A stretch of DNA of 64,000 nucleotides from Calditrichota bacterium (GTDB lineage Bacteria; Calditrichota; Calditrichia; RBG-13-44-9; J042): NCBI GenBank assembly GCA_013150955.1, contig JAADJD010000055.1:116343-180342 (forward strand), read 5' to 3'. The position numbers and the translations under genes were made by a program. Shown here in pieces: positions 7,619 to 16,174 of this stretch. Under the pieces are notes generated by a model, which was not told the DNA's origin, did no database searches, and saw nothing but the letters and a program-made list of their open reading frames with translations. The first letter of the stretch is position 1; each line of letters starts with the position of its first letter.

Positions 7619-8455
7619 TTATTTATCAAGAAATAAATGCTGCCGGAATAACAATTGATAAATGGGGCTGAAAACGGCAGGCCATCGAAGCATTGCCCAG
7701 CGCATCCGGTACCACCCGTAGTTTCCATTTTCGATTCTGGACAGCAGTTTAGACATGGGCTCAAAGGGGAAGATAGGGATTCGCGTCAGTGCCATGGAAT
7801 TTTCTGCAGTGGCTCTCCAGAAGGTGTTGCCCAGTCCAACCCGATAACCCGCATCCCGTGCTGCCCGCAAGACCCGGGCATTCACCAGTCCAAAAGGATA
7901 GGCCACGCTAACGACCGGCCCTCCCAGTGCGGCCTCCAGCCGGTTCCGGGAATCCCGCAGTTCCTTTTCCAGCACACGCGCGTTTAAAAAAGGCAATGCC
8001 CGATGGGTGAGCGTGTGAGAGGCCACCTCCCAGCCGGCCGCCTGCAATTCCCGTAACTGCTGCCAGTTTAAATGGGAAAACTGAATTCCTCCCAGATTCA
8101 CATCCCAGGCATTTGGCTTTCCCACAAAGTTCACCACTACACACACCACGGCACGGAATCCGACCGATTGCAAAATGGGATACGCATGATGGTAAACCGA
8201 TTCGAACGCATCATCGAAGGTTAAAATGAATGGCTTGGCGGGCAATGGGCGATTTTGCAACACATCCAGGAAAGTAATGCTGCGATATCCATGATCCTGG
8301 AAAAATTGCATCTGTTGGGCAAAGGTCTCCGGTCGAATGGTATTCACGCCCAGTTCGGCGCGGCGATCGATTTTATGGTATACCAGAATGGGAATCTGAC
8401 GGATTCGATCCAGAACCTCAGGGCTCAGCGCCGGTATCCTCCTCTGCTTCCACAT
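7619..8455 (-). CDS. NodB-family polysaccharide deacetylase
   Basis: The 278-residue protein carries the metal-dependent carbohydrate esterase family 4 motifs: TFDDAF at 79-84 (catalytic Asp pair) and SHTLTH at 146-151 (zinc histidines), then AYPFG. It probably removes acetyl groups from an N-acetylglucosamine-containing polymer such as peptidoglycan or a biofilm polysaccharide. No clear signal peptide precedes the domain. The 5' end overlaps the ald-like gene by about 38 bp. An AGGAGG lies inside the overlap, so a start a few codons downstream is possible. A deacetylase (ylxY) with an M16 peptidase also follows pnp in Bacillus. Confidence 0.85.
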   Translation of the reverse strand: MWKQRRIPALSPEVLDRIRQIPILVYHKIDRRAELGVNTIRPETFAQQMQFFQDHGYRSITFLDVLQNRPLPAKPFILTFDDAFESVYHHAYPILQSVGFRAVVCVVVNFVGKPNAWDVNLGGIQFSHLNWQQLRELQAAGWEVASHTLTHRALPFLNARVLEKELRDSRNRLEAALGGPVVSVAYPFGLVNARVLRAARDAGYRVGLGNTFWRATAENSMALTRIPIFPFEPMSKLLSRIENGNYGWYRMRWAMLRWPAVFSPIYQLLFRQHLFLDK

Positions 8456-9554
8456 TCAAATCATACACTGGAACAGAGAGAGCCTCTGCCAGGAAGGGAT
8501 TGGTGACGTGTCCCTCATAGATGGCCAGTCCCGTGCGCAGTTCGGCATCCTGCCGCATGGCCTCTTCAAATCCCATTTCGGCGATTCGCTCCAGGTACGG
8601 CCAGAATGCACTGCTCAAAGCCTGAGAAGCCGTAATGGGCACCACGCCGGCCAGATTGGGGACGCAATAGTGAATTACCCCGTCCACTACAAACGTGGGA
8701 TTGGCATGGGTGGTGGCTTTACTGGTTTCCACATTCCCACCTCTGTCCACCGCCACGTCGACCACCACACTGCCCGGGGGTAGCAAGCTGACCATTTTCT
8801 TCGTGATAAGCACGGGCGACCGGGCATCCGGCTGATGCACGGCCGTAATCAACAGATCGGTCTGGGGCAACACCTGCAGCAGGTGTTCCTCGGTACTCAA
8901 CAGCGTTTCCACATTGGGTGGCAGATTGTTGCGCACCTCTTCCAGGCGACGGAATTCTTTGTCCAGCAATACGACATGGGCACCCAGCTGGGCAGCCATC
9001 TGCGCGGCAAAATATCCCACTGCACCGGCGCCGATGATCGTTACTCGAGTAGGCGGTACTCCTGTGATATGGGCCAGCAGTTTGCCCCGTCCACTATTCT
9101 GCTTTTCCAGATAAAACATGCCCTGCTGAACGGCCATTTTGCCAGCAATTTCGCCATTGATGGCCATCATGGGACGCTTTCCGTCCCGGGTGGTGAACAT
9201 TTCATAAGCAAAACAGCTGCACCCTTTTCCCAGCAGGTTCCGCGCCAGTTCCAGATTATTCACGAAATTAAAAAAGGCAAAAATTTTGTGTTCGGGACGA
9301 ATCAGGTCGTACTCTACCGGCATGGGGCCCTGTATTTTCAGAATCGCTTCCGCCTGCGAATAGAGTTTTTCGGAAGAAGGGACAATCAGTGCCCCCACTT
9401 TTTCGTAGGCTTCATTCGACACCAGGCTATCCTCACCGGCCCGGGCTTCCACCAGCACCTGATGTCCCCGTTTAACCAGCTCCTTAACCACAAACGGCAT
9501 GGCCCCCACACGATATTCGTGGGGACGTATCTCCAGAGGTATGCCAAAGATCAT
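8418..9554 (-). CDS. ald: Alanine dehydrogenase/PNT family protein (Ald-like)
   Basis: At 378 residues this has the size and C-terminal signature of alanine dehydrogenase, which interconverts L-alanine and pyruvate with NAD and ammonia: Rossmann motif VTIIGAGAVGYFAAQ (171-185), DVAVDRGGNVETSKATTHANP, and VVDGVIHYCVPNLAGVVP. However, the usual LKVKEP is LKIQGP here and the usual TYLHLA is FFNFVN, so the Lys and His normally contacting pyruvate appear to be Gln and Asn. It may use another substrate or have changed function. Gene spacing (12 bp to the M16 gene, overlap with the deacetylase) shows an operon. Confidence 0.8.
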   Translation of the reverse strand: MIFGIPLEIRPHEYRVGAMPFVVKELVKRGHQVLVEARAGEDSLVSNEAYEKVGALIVPSSEKLYSQAEAILKIQGPMPVEYDLIRPEHKIFAFFNFVNNLELARNLLGKGCSCFAYEMFTTRDGKRPMMAINGEIAGKMAVQQGMFYLEKQNSGRGKLLAHITGVPPTRVTIIGAGAVGYFAAQMAAQLGAHVVLLDKEFRRLEEVRNNLPPNVETLLSTEEHLLQVLPQTDLLITAVHQPDARSPVLITKKMVSLLPPGSVVVDVAVDRGGNVETSKATTHANPTFVVDGVIHYCVPNLAGVVPITASQALSSAFWPYLERIAEMGFEEAMRQDAELRTGLAIYEGHVTNPFLAEALSVPVYDLNVEAEEDTGAEP

Positions 9555-9566
9555 AATAGTTGACTC

Positions 9567-10817
9567 CTAATTTGCTTTCCGGGGTACAAACATAACTTTC
9601 ACTTCCCGGGAAGGATCGAGGATTTGCCGGGTCAGTTCCCAGACACTTTCCCGATCCACCCGATCAATCGCCTCTAAAACCGCATCAATGGTTTCCAGCC
9701 GATGGGTGTAAATTTCCATCTTTCCCAGACGCGACATGCGCCGGGCGGTGCTTTCCAGTCCCAGCATCAGGCTACCTTTTAACTGGGACTTGGTCTGCTG
9801 CAATTCCTCCGGTTTCAGGGGAACCTTACGTAGGGCTTCCAGTTCCTGTTCCAGAAGCTGCTCTGCTCGATCCAGGTTCTTTAAATCCGTACCCAGGTAG
9901 ATGCTGAGCAACCCGGTGTCGTAGTAAGTATCGATATAGGAATAAATCGAATACGCCACCCCATGTTTTTCCCGAATGTTCTGAAATAAACGGGAACTCA
10001 TGCCACCGCCCAGAACGGTGTTCAGCACCAGCAATTCGTACTTGCGCGGATCATTGTACGGCAAAGCGGGGAATCCCACACAGATATGCGATTGATTGAT
10101 GGGCCGGGGATAAACCCATTTTCCGCGTCCATTCGTTTCCGGGGTATTGAGCGACCAGGGATGATTGGTATCCGGAAAATCGAAATAGCGAGCGCACCAG
10201 TCTACCAGCTGTTCGTGATCCAGATTGCCCGCAGCAGAGATGACCACATTCCTGGCATAATAAAATTGATGGTAGAATTCCAGCAAGTCCGCCTGGGTCA
10301 ACCGGGACACGGTACGGACTTCCCCCAGAATCGGGTATCCCAATGCGTGTTCCGGAAACAACGCGCGGGACAGATAATCCTGAATCAATTCGTCGGGACT
10401 GTCTTCCAGGGACTGGATTTCATCCAGAATCACCAGCCGTTCCTTTTCCATTTCTTCTTCGGGAAAGCGGGAGTGCAGCAGAATGTCTGACAGGACATCG
10501 ATGGCCCGGGGAAGATGTTCATCCAGAACCTCCGCGTAATAGCAGGTTAAATCCTTGCTGGTGTAGGCATTAAGATGACCGCCCACAGATTCCAGGCTCC
10601 GGGCTATTTCCAGCGGGGAACGGCGTTCTGTTCCCTTAAACATCATGTGTTCCAGAAAATGCGCGATGCCGTTTTTCTCCGGCGTTTCAAATCGCGTTCC
10701 TGTCTTCACCCAGATCCCGATGGACACAGACCGCACTGAGGGAATCTGTTCCGAGATGATGGTTAATCCCGAGGGTAAAACCGTGCGATTTATTTTTACA
10801 TCCACCATTGTTTCCAT
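9567..10817 (-). CDS. M16 family zinc metallopeptidase (processing-peptidase-like)
   Basis: The protein has 416 residues with the inverted zinc motif HFLEH (His53, Glu56, His57) in NGIAHFLEHMMFKGT, a downstream glutamate in RLVILDEIQSLEDSPDE, and the second-half RRMSRLG/AYSIYSY regions, as in bacterial mitochondrial-processing-peptidase-like enzymes (MlpA/PqqL type). It probably degrades peptides; the true substrate is unknown. First gene of a four-gene run ending with merR. The rpsO-pnp-M16 neighbourhood is known in other bacteria, but here a terminator and a repeat element separate it from pnp. Confidence 0.9.
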   Translation of the reverse strand: METMVDVKINRTVLPSGLTIISEQIPSVRSVSIGIWVKTGTRFETPEKNGIAHFLEHMMFKGTERRSPLEIARSLESVGGHLNAYTSKDLTCYYAEVLDEHLPRAIDVLSDILLHSRFPEEEMEKERLVILDEIQSLEDSPDELIQDYLSRALFPEHALGYPILGEVRTVSRLTQADLLEFYHQFYYARNVVISAAGNLDHEQLVDWCARYFDFPDTNHPWSLNTPETNGRGKWVYPRPINQSHICVGFPALPYNDPRKYELLVLNTVLGGGMSSRLFQNIREKHGVAYSIYSYIDTYYDTGLLSIYLGTDLKNLDRAEQLLEQELEALRKVPLKPEELQQTKSQLKGSLMLGLESTARRMSRLGKMEIYTHRLETIDAVLEAIDRVDRESVWELTRQILDPSREVKVMFVPRKAN

Positions 10818-11076
10818 AGCATTCCTTTCCGACGGCGCAATTTACAGCACAATCCCGTTTGGTGCAACGTCAGGTTCTTGCTCCAAATAAAAGCCTTTTC
10901 CCGTTTAGAACCATCGGGTTCTTCAAACAATACGCATCCGTACCCGATTTCGTCTGTAAAACCATTTGCTTTCACCCACTTTATACCCGACCATCGCGGT
11001 TACTCGACCTGTCATTTTTTATATTCGTCCAATTACCTGTCTTGCGCCAATTCACAAACCGCGGGTTCAGGATTTC
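10818..11076. other. Intergenic region upstream of the M16 gene
   Basis: This holds the upstream region of the M16-ald-deacetylase-merR operon. No coding sequence, promoter or hairpin stands out. Repeat copy B begins at its right edge. Confidence 0.4.
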
Positions 11077-11243
11077 ATCCCAGATTATGCATCACCACGA
11101 ATCACACGAATGGAAACAAATAAAATCAAAAAAATGCATTGGATTAATTCTGGATGAAAATGTGTTCTGGAGTTTATTCATGGTTTTGTGGACATTTTTG
11201 GGTTCCATTCGCGTGATTCGCGGTCTCGTGCATGATTTGAGTT
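11077..11243 (+). repeat. Dispersed intergenic element, copy B
   Basis: About 167 bp in the same orientation as copy A: left end CCCAGATTATGCATC followed by ACGAATCACACGAATGGAA, interior TTCTGGATGAAAATGTGTTC and GGAGTTTATTC, right end CATTCGCGTGATTCGCGGT with a terminal ATGATTTGAGTT. It lies between the M16 operon start and the pnp terminator. Confidence 0.8.
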
Positions 11244-11312
11244 CATTGCGGACCCATCAAATTCCCCATTCATTTTTTTCTGCACCGGTCGAGCACGCCA
11301 AATCTGGAGAAT

Positions 11313-11344
11313 AAAAAACGGGAAACCCACCCCTGGGATTCCCG
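11313..11344 (-). terminator. Terminator of the rimP-pnp operon
   Basis: Minus-strand hairpin CGGGAATCCCAGGGGTGGGTTTCCCG (imperfect 10-bp stem) followed by TTTTTTAT, 28 bp after the pnp stop codon. Confidence 0.8.
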
Positions 11345-11371
11345 CCCTTCGACGCCGTATGGGTCCGATGT

Positions 11372-13510
11372 TTATTTCTTAAATGGTTTACCGTCCTTGC
11401 GATCTTTTCGGTCGGGCTGTCTTTGCCCGTGCCGACGCAAATATTCCTTGCGGCTCAGGTTAAAACGCCCTTCCCGGTCGATGTTCTTCAAAATCACATG
11501 CACCTTATCGCCCACCTTCACGATGTCGGTGACCGTACCAATCCTGCGCGTATCCAGTTCCGAAATGTGGATCAATCCTTCCTTACCCGGTAGAAATTCC
11601 GCAAATGCACCGAAATTGGTAACCCGCTTAATGACCGCTTCGTATTCTTTACCCACTTCCGGTTCCTCAATGATCGCTTCGATCATCTTCTTTGCCTTCT
11701 CGGCCATGGCCACGTCCTGAGAGGAAATGATGGTAAATCCCGTACCGTCTTCAATATCGATCTTCACTCCCGTTTCTTCGATAATCTGGCGAATGGTGCG
11801 ACCACCCGGTCCAATCACCAGACCAATCTTATCCGCAGGAATGACCAGGGACAGGATACGTGGCGCATAGGGAGAAATCTCAGCCCGTGGCCGATCGATG
11901 GTCTGTTCCATGATGTCCAGAATTTTCAACCGGGCAACTCGGGCTTTCTCCAGCGCTTCCTGCAGGATCTCGTAAGAAAGTCCCGAAATTTTAATATCCA
12001 TCTGGAAGGCGGTGATGCCTTCGCGGGTTCCGGCAACCTTGAAGTCCATATCGCCCAGATGATCCTCATCGCCCAGGATGTCGGTCAGGATGCGGACTTC
12101 GTCCCCTTCTTTGATCAACCCCATGGCAATTCCGGCCACATGGCATTTCACCGGCACGCCGGCGTCCATCAGACTTAGCGAGCCAGCACACACGGTGGCC
12201 ATGGAAGACGATCCGTTGGATTCCAGAATATCGGACACGATTCGGATGGTGTAGGGAAAGCTATCCTCATCCGGGAGAACATTTTTCAGGGCACGTTCGG
12301 CCAGGTTCCCATGCCCGATTTCCCGTCGACTGGGTCCGCGGAAGGGCTTCACCTCGCCCACACTGAATCCCGGAAAGTTGTAGTGCAGCATGTAGCTTTT
12401 GCTGGATTCTCCTTCCAGGGACTCGATGATCTGTTCATCGATTTTGGTTCCCAGGGTGGTGGTGGCCAGGCTCTGGGTTTGTCCGCGGGTAAACAGGGCC
12501 GATCCATGAGCACGGGGGAGAATACCCACCTCGCAGGTCACCGGGCGAATGTCATCCGGTCCGCGCCCATCCAGCCGCCGATTTTCCTCGATGATCATGC
12601 GGCGGACTTCGCGTTTCTCAATCTCTTCCAGCATTTCTTTAATGGCGCTGCGGTACTCTTCGTAATCCTCGCCCAGGGCTTCCATGACCTCATCCCGAAT
12701 CTCCGACAACCGATCGCGCCGTTCTTTTTTCTCTTCGATCAAAATTGCCTCTTTAATTTTAGGCAGCGCCAGTTCTTCCACTCGCCGGGGCAGATCCTCC
12801 GGAATTTCCGGTTCGGGAATTTCCATCTTGGGTTTGGCCACTTCGGCAATCAGTTCCTGCTGCAGTTCAATGATTTCTCGAATATAGCGATGGCCAAATT
12901 TGATGGCCTCCAGCATCTCCTCTTCTGAAATCTCCTGAGATTCGCCTTCCACCATGGTGATGGAATCGTAAGACCCGGCGATGACCAGCTCCAGGGTGCT
13001 CTCTTCCAGCTGGGAGAAGGTGGGATTGATGACAAACTCGCCACCAATTTTTCCCACCCGCACCGACGCGATGGGTTTCTCGAAGGGAATGTCGGAAATG
13101 CACAGTGCCGCCGAGGCACCAATACCACCCAGAATGTCAGCATCGTTCTCCTGATCGCTGGAGAGAACAAAGACCACCACCTGGGTGTCGTTCTTAAAAT
13201 TTTTGGGGAAAAGGGGACGAATGGGTCGGTCAATTAAACGGGCGCTGAGGATCTCCTTCTCGCTGGGGCGCCCTTCGCGTTTAAAAAAGCCACCAGGAAT
13301 TCTCCCGGCGGCGTAAGCACGTTCCTGATATTCCACAGTCAGGGGAAAAAAATCGATATCCTCACGCGGTTCCTTACTACAGGTTGCGGTTGCCAGAACC
13401 ATGGTATCGGCATATCGGACCAATACCGCGCCGTTGGCCTGCTTGGCAACTCGACCGGTCTCAATAGAAAGGATCCGGCCGCCAATTTCTCGTTCTTTCT
13501 TGACAATCAT
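11372..13510 (-). CDS. pnp: Polynucleotide phosphorylase
   Basis: This phosphorolytic 3'-5' exoribonuclease works in RNA decay and is a degradosome partner. The 712 residues contain the full domain set: first RNase PH fold (from [14 protein letters not shown]), helical linker, second RNase PH fold ([11 protein letters not shown], with the active-site stretch around [19 protein letters not shown]), a KH domain ([17 protein letters not shown], near 560) and an S1 domain ([31 protein letters not shown]). The C-terminus is lysine-rich. It follows rpsO directly, as in many bacteria, and is the last gene of the translation operon. Confidence 0.97.
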   Translation of the reverse strand: MIVKKEREIGGRILSIETGRVAKQANGAVLVRYADTMVLATATCSKEPREDIDFFPLTVEYQERAYAAGRIPGGFFKREGRPSEKEILSARLIDRPIRPLFPKNFKNDTQVVVFVLSSDQENDADILGGIGASAALCISDIPFEKPIASVRVGKIGGEFVINPTFSQLEESTLELVIAGSYDSITMVEGESQEISEEEMLEAIKFGHRYIREIIELQQELIAEVAKPKMEIPEPEIPEDLPRRVEELALPKIKEAILIEEKKERRDRLSEIRDEVMEALGEDYEEYRSAIKEMLEEIEKREVRRMIIEENRRLDGRGPDDIRPVTCEVGILPRAHGSALFTRGQTQSLATTTLGTKIDEQIIESLEGESSKSYMLHYNFPGFSVGEVKPFRGPSRREIGHGNLAERALKNVLPDEDSFPYTIRIVSDILESNGSSSMATVCAGSLSLMDAGVPVKCHVAGIAMGLIKEGDEVRILTDILGDEDHLGDMDFKVAGTREGITAFQMDIKISGLSYEILQEALEKARVARLKILDIMEQTIDRPRAEISPYAPRILSLVIPADKIGLVIGPGGRTIRQIIEETGVKIDIEDGTGFTIISSQDVAMAEKAKKMIEAIIEEPEVGKEYEAVIKRVTNFGAFAEFLPGKEGLIHISELDTRRIGTVTDIVKVGDKVHVILKNIDREGRFNLSRKEYLRRHGQRQPDRKDRKDGKPFKK

Positions 13511-13526
13511 AATTCTCTTAACCTTT

Positions 13527-13796
13527 TTATCTTCTTAATCCCAATGCATTGATAATGGCTCGGTAGCGTTCGATGTCCTTCCGGGCCAAATAATTTAATA
13601 ATCGCCGCCGCTGACCTACCAGCTTCAGCAGTCCCCGACGCGAATGATGATCTTTACGATGCGTTTTTAAATGCTCCGTCAATTGAAGGATCCGATGCGT
13701 TAGCAGGGCAATCTGAACTTCCGTCCGCCCGGAATCTTTCGGATTGGTACCAAATTTTTTGATGATTTCCAGCTTTTCCTCTTTGGTCAAAGCCAT
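13527..13796 (-). CDS. rpsO: 30S ribosomal protein S15
   Basis: The 89-residue primary 16S rRNA-binding protein has the family core [33 protein letters not shown] and ends [29 protein letters not shown]. The start at 13796 is fixed by GGAGGCG upstream and by family length; the frame stays open 30 bases further upstream into the ribF stop. It sits in the usual ribF-rpsO-pnp order. Confidence 0.97.
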   Translation of the reverse strand: MALTKEEKLEIIKKFGTNPKDSGRTEVQIALLTHRILQLTEHLKTHRKDHHSRRGLLKLVGQRRRLLNYLARKDIERYRAIINALGLRR

Positions 13797-13812
13797 AAAC
13801 GCGCCTCCAAAA

Positions 13813-14730
13813 TTATATTTTCTCACAAATTTCTTTATCCTTTCTTAATTGAGTTTTCAATGCCTCGATGGTGCTGAACTTTTGTTCAGGACGAATGAAT
13901 TTCTTAAACAAAATGACCACTTCTTTTCCATATATTAAACTTTGAAAATTAAATATGTGAACTTCAGAAGTCAAGGACTCAATATTATTAAAGGTCGGAC
14001 GATATCCGATATTCATCATGCCTTTGTAACGCTGCTCTCCCAGAATCACGTCCACCGCATATACGCCCCGTGCCGGGATGATTTTGTGTGGATCAACGGG
14101 CTCGATATTGGCCGTGGGGAATCCGATATCCTTTCCCCGACCATCCCCTTCCACAATGCGCCCTTTTAAACGATACGGTCGCCCCAGAAAAGTAGCTGCT
14201 TTCTCCACCTGCCCTTCTTTTAACAATTGTCGAATCAGTGAGCTGCTAACCACTTCGCCTTCAATTTGAACCGGTCCCACCCGTTCCACCGAAAATCCGA
14301 AGCGCCTTCCCAAATCGATTAAACGTTCAAAGGTGCCTTCCCGATTCCGTCCAAAATGATGATCATAACCGATGACCAGGTCGCGAACACGCAACCGATC
14401 CAGTAAAATGTCCCTGACAAAGGTTTCGTAATCCAGGCGGGCAAATTCAGGGGTAAAAGGAATAACCAGCACCTGATCGATCTGAAATTGACGAAATTGC
14501 TCCAGTTTCTCTTCCAGATCGGTGATTAACTGGACCGTTCCTTTGCCCAGTACAATTTTGGGATGCGGTTCGAAGGTAACGATGGTACTGAGGCGGCGGT
14601 GATGCCGCGCCAGCTCCTTCAGTCGGCGAATCAACTGCTGGTGCCCCAGATGCACTCCATCAAACGATCCCACCGTGGCACTGGTATCCTGCTCCAGCTT
14701 TAAATCCTTCCAATCGCGATATATTTTCAT
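13813..14730 (-). CDS. ribF: Bifunctional riboflavin kinase/FAD synthetase
   Basis: The protein makes FMN and then FAD from riboflavin. The N-terminal adenylyltransferase domain has the nucleotide motif [12 protein letters not shown] (20-31) and the [15 protein letters not shown] region. The C-terminal kinase domain starts near [28 protein letters not shown]. 305 residues is standard. Its ATG overlaps the truB stop in an ATGA, so the two are translationally coupled. No FMN riboswitch is seen; expression follows the translation operon. Confidence 0.95.
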   Translation of the reverse strand: MKIYRDWKDLKLEQDTSATVGSFDGVHLGHQQLIRRLKELARHHRRLSTIVTFEPHPKIVLGKGTVQLITDLEEKLEQFRQFQIDQVLVIPFTPEFARLDYETFVRDILLDRLRVRDLVIGYDHHFGRNREGTFERLIDLGRRFGFSVERVGPVQIEGEVVSSSLIRQLLKEGQVEKAATFLGRPYRLKGRIVEGDGRGKDIGFPTANIEPVDPHKIIPARGVYAVDVILGEQRYKGMMNIGYRPTFNNIESLTSEVHIFNFQSLIYGKEVVILFKKFIRPEQKFSTIEALKTQLRKDKEICEKI

Positions 14731-15422
14731 GACCCACCCGCATCCGTTCGTTTGTGCTGCGCTTCCACATCCTGAATGGATAGCGCATCCTCCAGGCGAT
14801 AGGGACCAATCCGGGTCCGAATCAATGCCCGAAGATATCCCACCGTTCCCAACCTGTTGGCAATATCCCTGGCCAGGGTACGCACGTAGGTTCCCCGGCT
14901 ACAGAGGATGCGAATTTTCAAATAATCCTTTCCCCAATCCAGCAACTCCAGTTCGTAAATACGAACCGTTTTGAACAACCTGGGCACCGCTTTGCCTTTA
15001 CGGGCCAGCTTGTACAACCGTTTTCCCTGAAACTTTGCCGCCGAATAGGCCGGGATCTCCTGCTCAATCTCCCCCACAAACTGCTGCAGGACGTCTTTCA
15101 GAAGGGCCTCGTTGAGTTCGGGCACCGGCGCTTCCTGAACCACCGTTCCTTCCGGATCCAGGGTGTCGGTTTGTTTTCCCAGCTGAATTTCGGCCACATA
15201 TTCCTTGGGCAGATCCATTAACCGATCCACCTGCTTGGTGGCCCGTCCCAGACAGATCAACAAAACGCCCTCGGCAAAAGGATCCAGCGTACCGGCATGC
15301 CCAACCTTCTTTATACGGGTAAGATTTCGGATTTTTTTCACCACATCAAAGGACGTCCAGTGGGCTGGTTTGCGGATTACCAGGATTTCACCCGATTCAT
15401 TTGCTGCCGCTGTTGTCTTCAT
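14727..15422 (-). CDS. truB: tRNA pseudouridine-55 synthase
   Basis: The enzyme converts U55 in the T loop of tRNAs to pseudouridine. The catalytic motif VGHAGTLDPFAEGVLL holds Asp47; EIPAYSAAKFQGKRLYKLARKG and RGTYVRTLARDI are further family signatures. At 231 residues it is short and appears to lack the C-terminal PUA domain found in longer TruB proteins. Its start overlaps the end of rbfA by 26 bp. Confidence 0.93.
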   Translation of the reverse strand: MKTTAAANESGEILVIRKPAHWTSFDVVKKIRNLTRIKKVGHAGTLDPFAEGVLLICLGRATKQVDRLMDLPKEYVAEIQLGKQTDTLDPEGTVVQEAPVPELNEALLKDVLQQFVGEIEQEIPAYSAAKFQGKRLYKLARKGKAVPRLFKTVRIYELELLDWGKDYLKIRILCSRGTYVRTLARDIANRLGTVGYLRALIRTRIGPYRLEDALSIQDVEAQHKRTDAGGS

Positions 15423-15774
15423 CCTGATCTTTTTTGATCTGTTTCAACAGGTTTTCGATTCGCTGGGCGTACTCAAAAGTGTCGTCGATGAAAAACCGCA
15501 ATTCGGGGATAAAGCGGACTTTCAGATGGGGCGCCATTTCACTCCGGATAAAATTTTTGGCCCGATTGAGCACTTCCAGGGACTTCTCCGCGGCCTCGCG
15601 ATCTCCCAGTGCGGTAAAATAAACGGAGGCGATGCGCAGGTCTCCACTGATTTTTACGTGGGTGATGGTAATGAATCCCTTATTGGGATCTTTGATCTTC
15701 CGATCGACGATCACGCTGATCAGTTTTTTAATCTGATCGGCCAGCTTCTTCTGGCGAATGGTTTCTACCGCCAT
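15397..15774 (-). CDS. rbfA: Ribosome-binding factor A
   Basis: This 30S maturation factor binds 16S rRNA near the 5' helix and helps cold adaptation. The KH-type fold is visible from ADQIKKLISVIV through FITITHVKISGDLRIASVYFTAL to APHLKVRFIPELRFFIDDTFEYAQRIENLL. 125 residues is typical. The charged tail (DQDEDNSGSK) overlaps the truB start. It lies in the ylxP-rbfA-truB order. Confidence 0.93.
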   Translation of the reverse strand: MAVETIRQKKLADQIKKLISVIVDRKIKDPNKGFITITHVKISGDLRIASVYFTALGDREAAEKSLEVLNRAKNFIRSEMAPHLKVRFIPELRFFIDDTFEYAQRIENLLKQIKKDQDEDNSGSK

Positions 15775-15885
15775 TTTCGCTCCTTACCTGTAATCTGGAT
15801 GGGTTTCCGCACTTCCCTGTACCGCCATTCCGTCGACCCCTTCAGCAGCGGGCAAAATGCAACCCGAAGCCTTCTCCACAATGCT

Positions 15886-16167
15886 TTAAATAAATTCCAG
15901 GGAATGATCCACAATCTGGGCCATTCCGTTGTTGTCAATCAACTTAAAAATGGCGTTCATGTTCTTTTCCACGTACTTGAAATCGTTACCGATCTGCACA
16001 ATCCCCAGTCGCGCGCGTTGCCACTTGTCCACAAAGTCCACTTCGGCAATGGAAACGTTATATTTGTGCCCAATGCGATCCTTTATGCCGCGGATGATCA
16101 TGCGCTTTTCCTTTAAAGAACCCGCACCGGGCAAGTACAAATCAACCGTTAATACCCCGATTACCAT
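15886..16167 (-). CDS. ylxP: DUF503 family protein YlxP
   Basis: The 93-residue protein begins MVIGVLTVDLYLPGAGSLKEKR and continues KDRIGHKYNVSIAEVD, the typical YlxP/DUF503 sequence. It has been linked to ribosome assembly because it sits between infB and rbfA in Bacillus and relatives, as it does here (7 bp from infB). Function is not settled in general. Confidence 0.88.
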   Translation of the reverse strand: MVIGVLTVDLYLPGAGSLKEKRMIIRGIKDRIGHKYNVSIAEVDFVDKWQRARLGIVQIGNDFKYVEKNMNAIFKLIDNNGMAQIVDHSLEFI

Positions 16168-16174
16168 TATTCCA

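Noticed and set aside
13800-14740. FMN riboswitch for ribF
   Set aside because: ribF is inside a tight operon with an ATGA overlap to truB; no leader exists.
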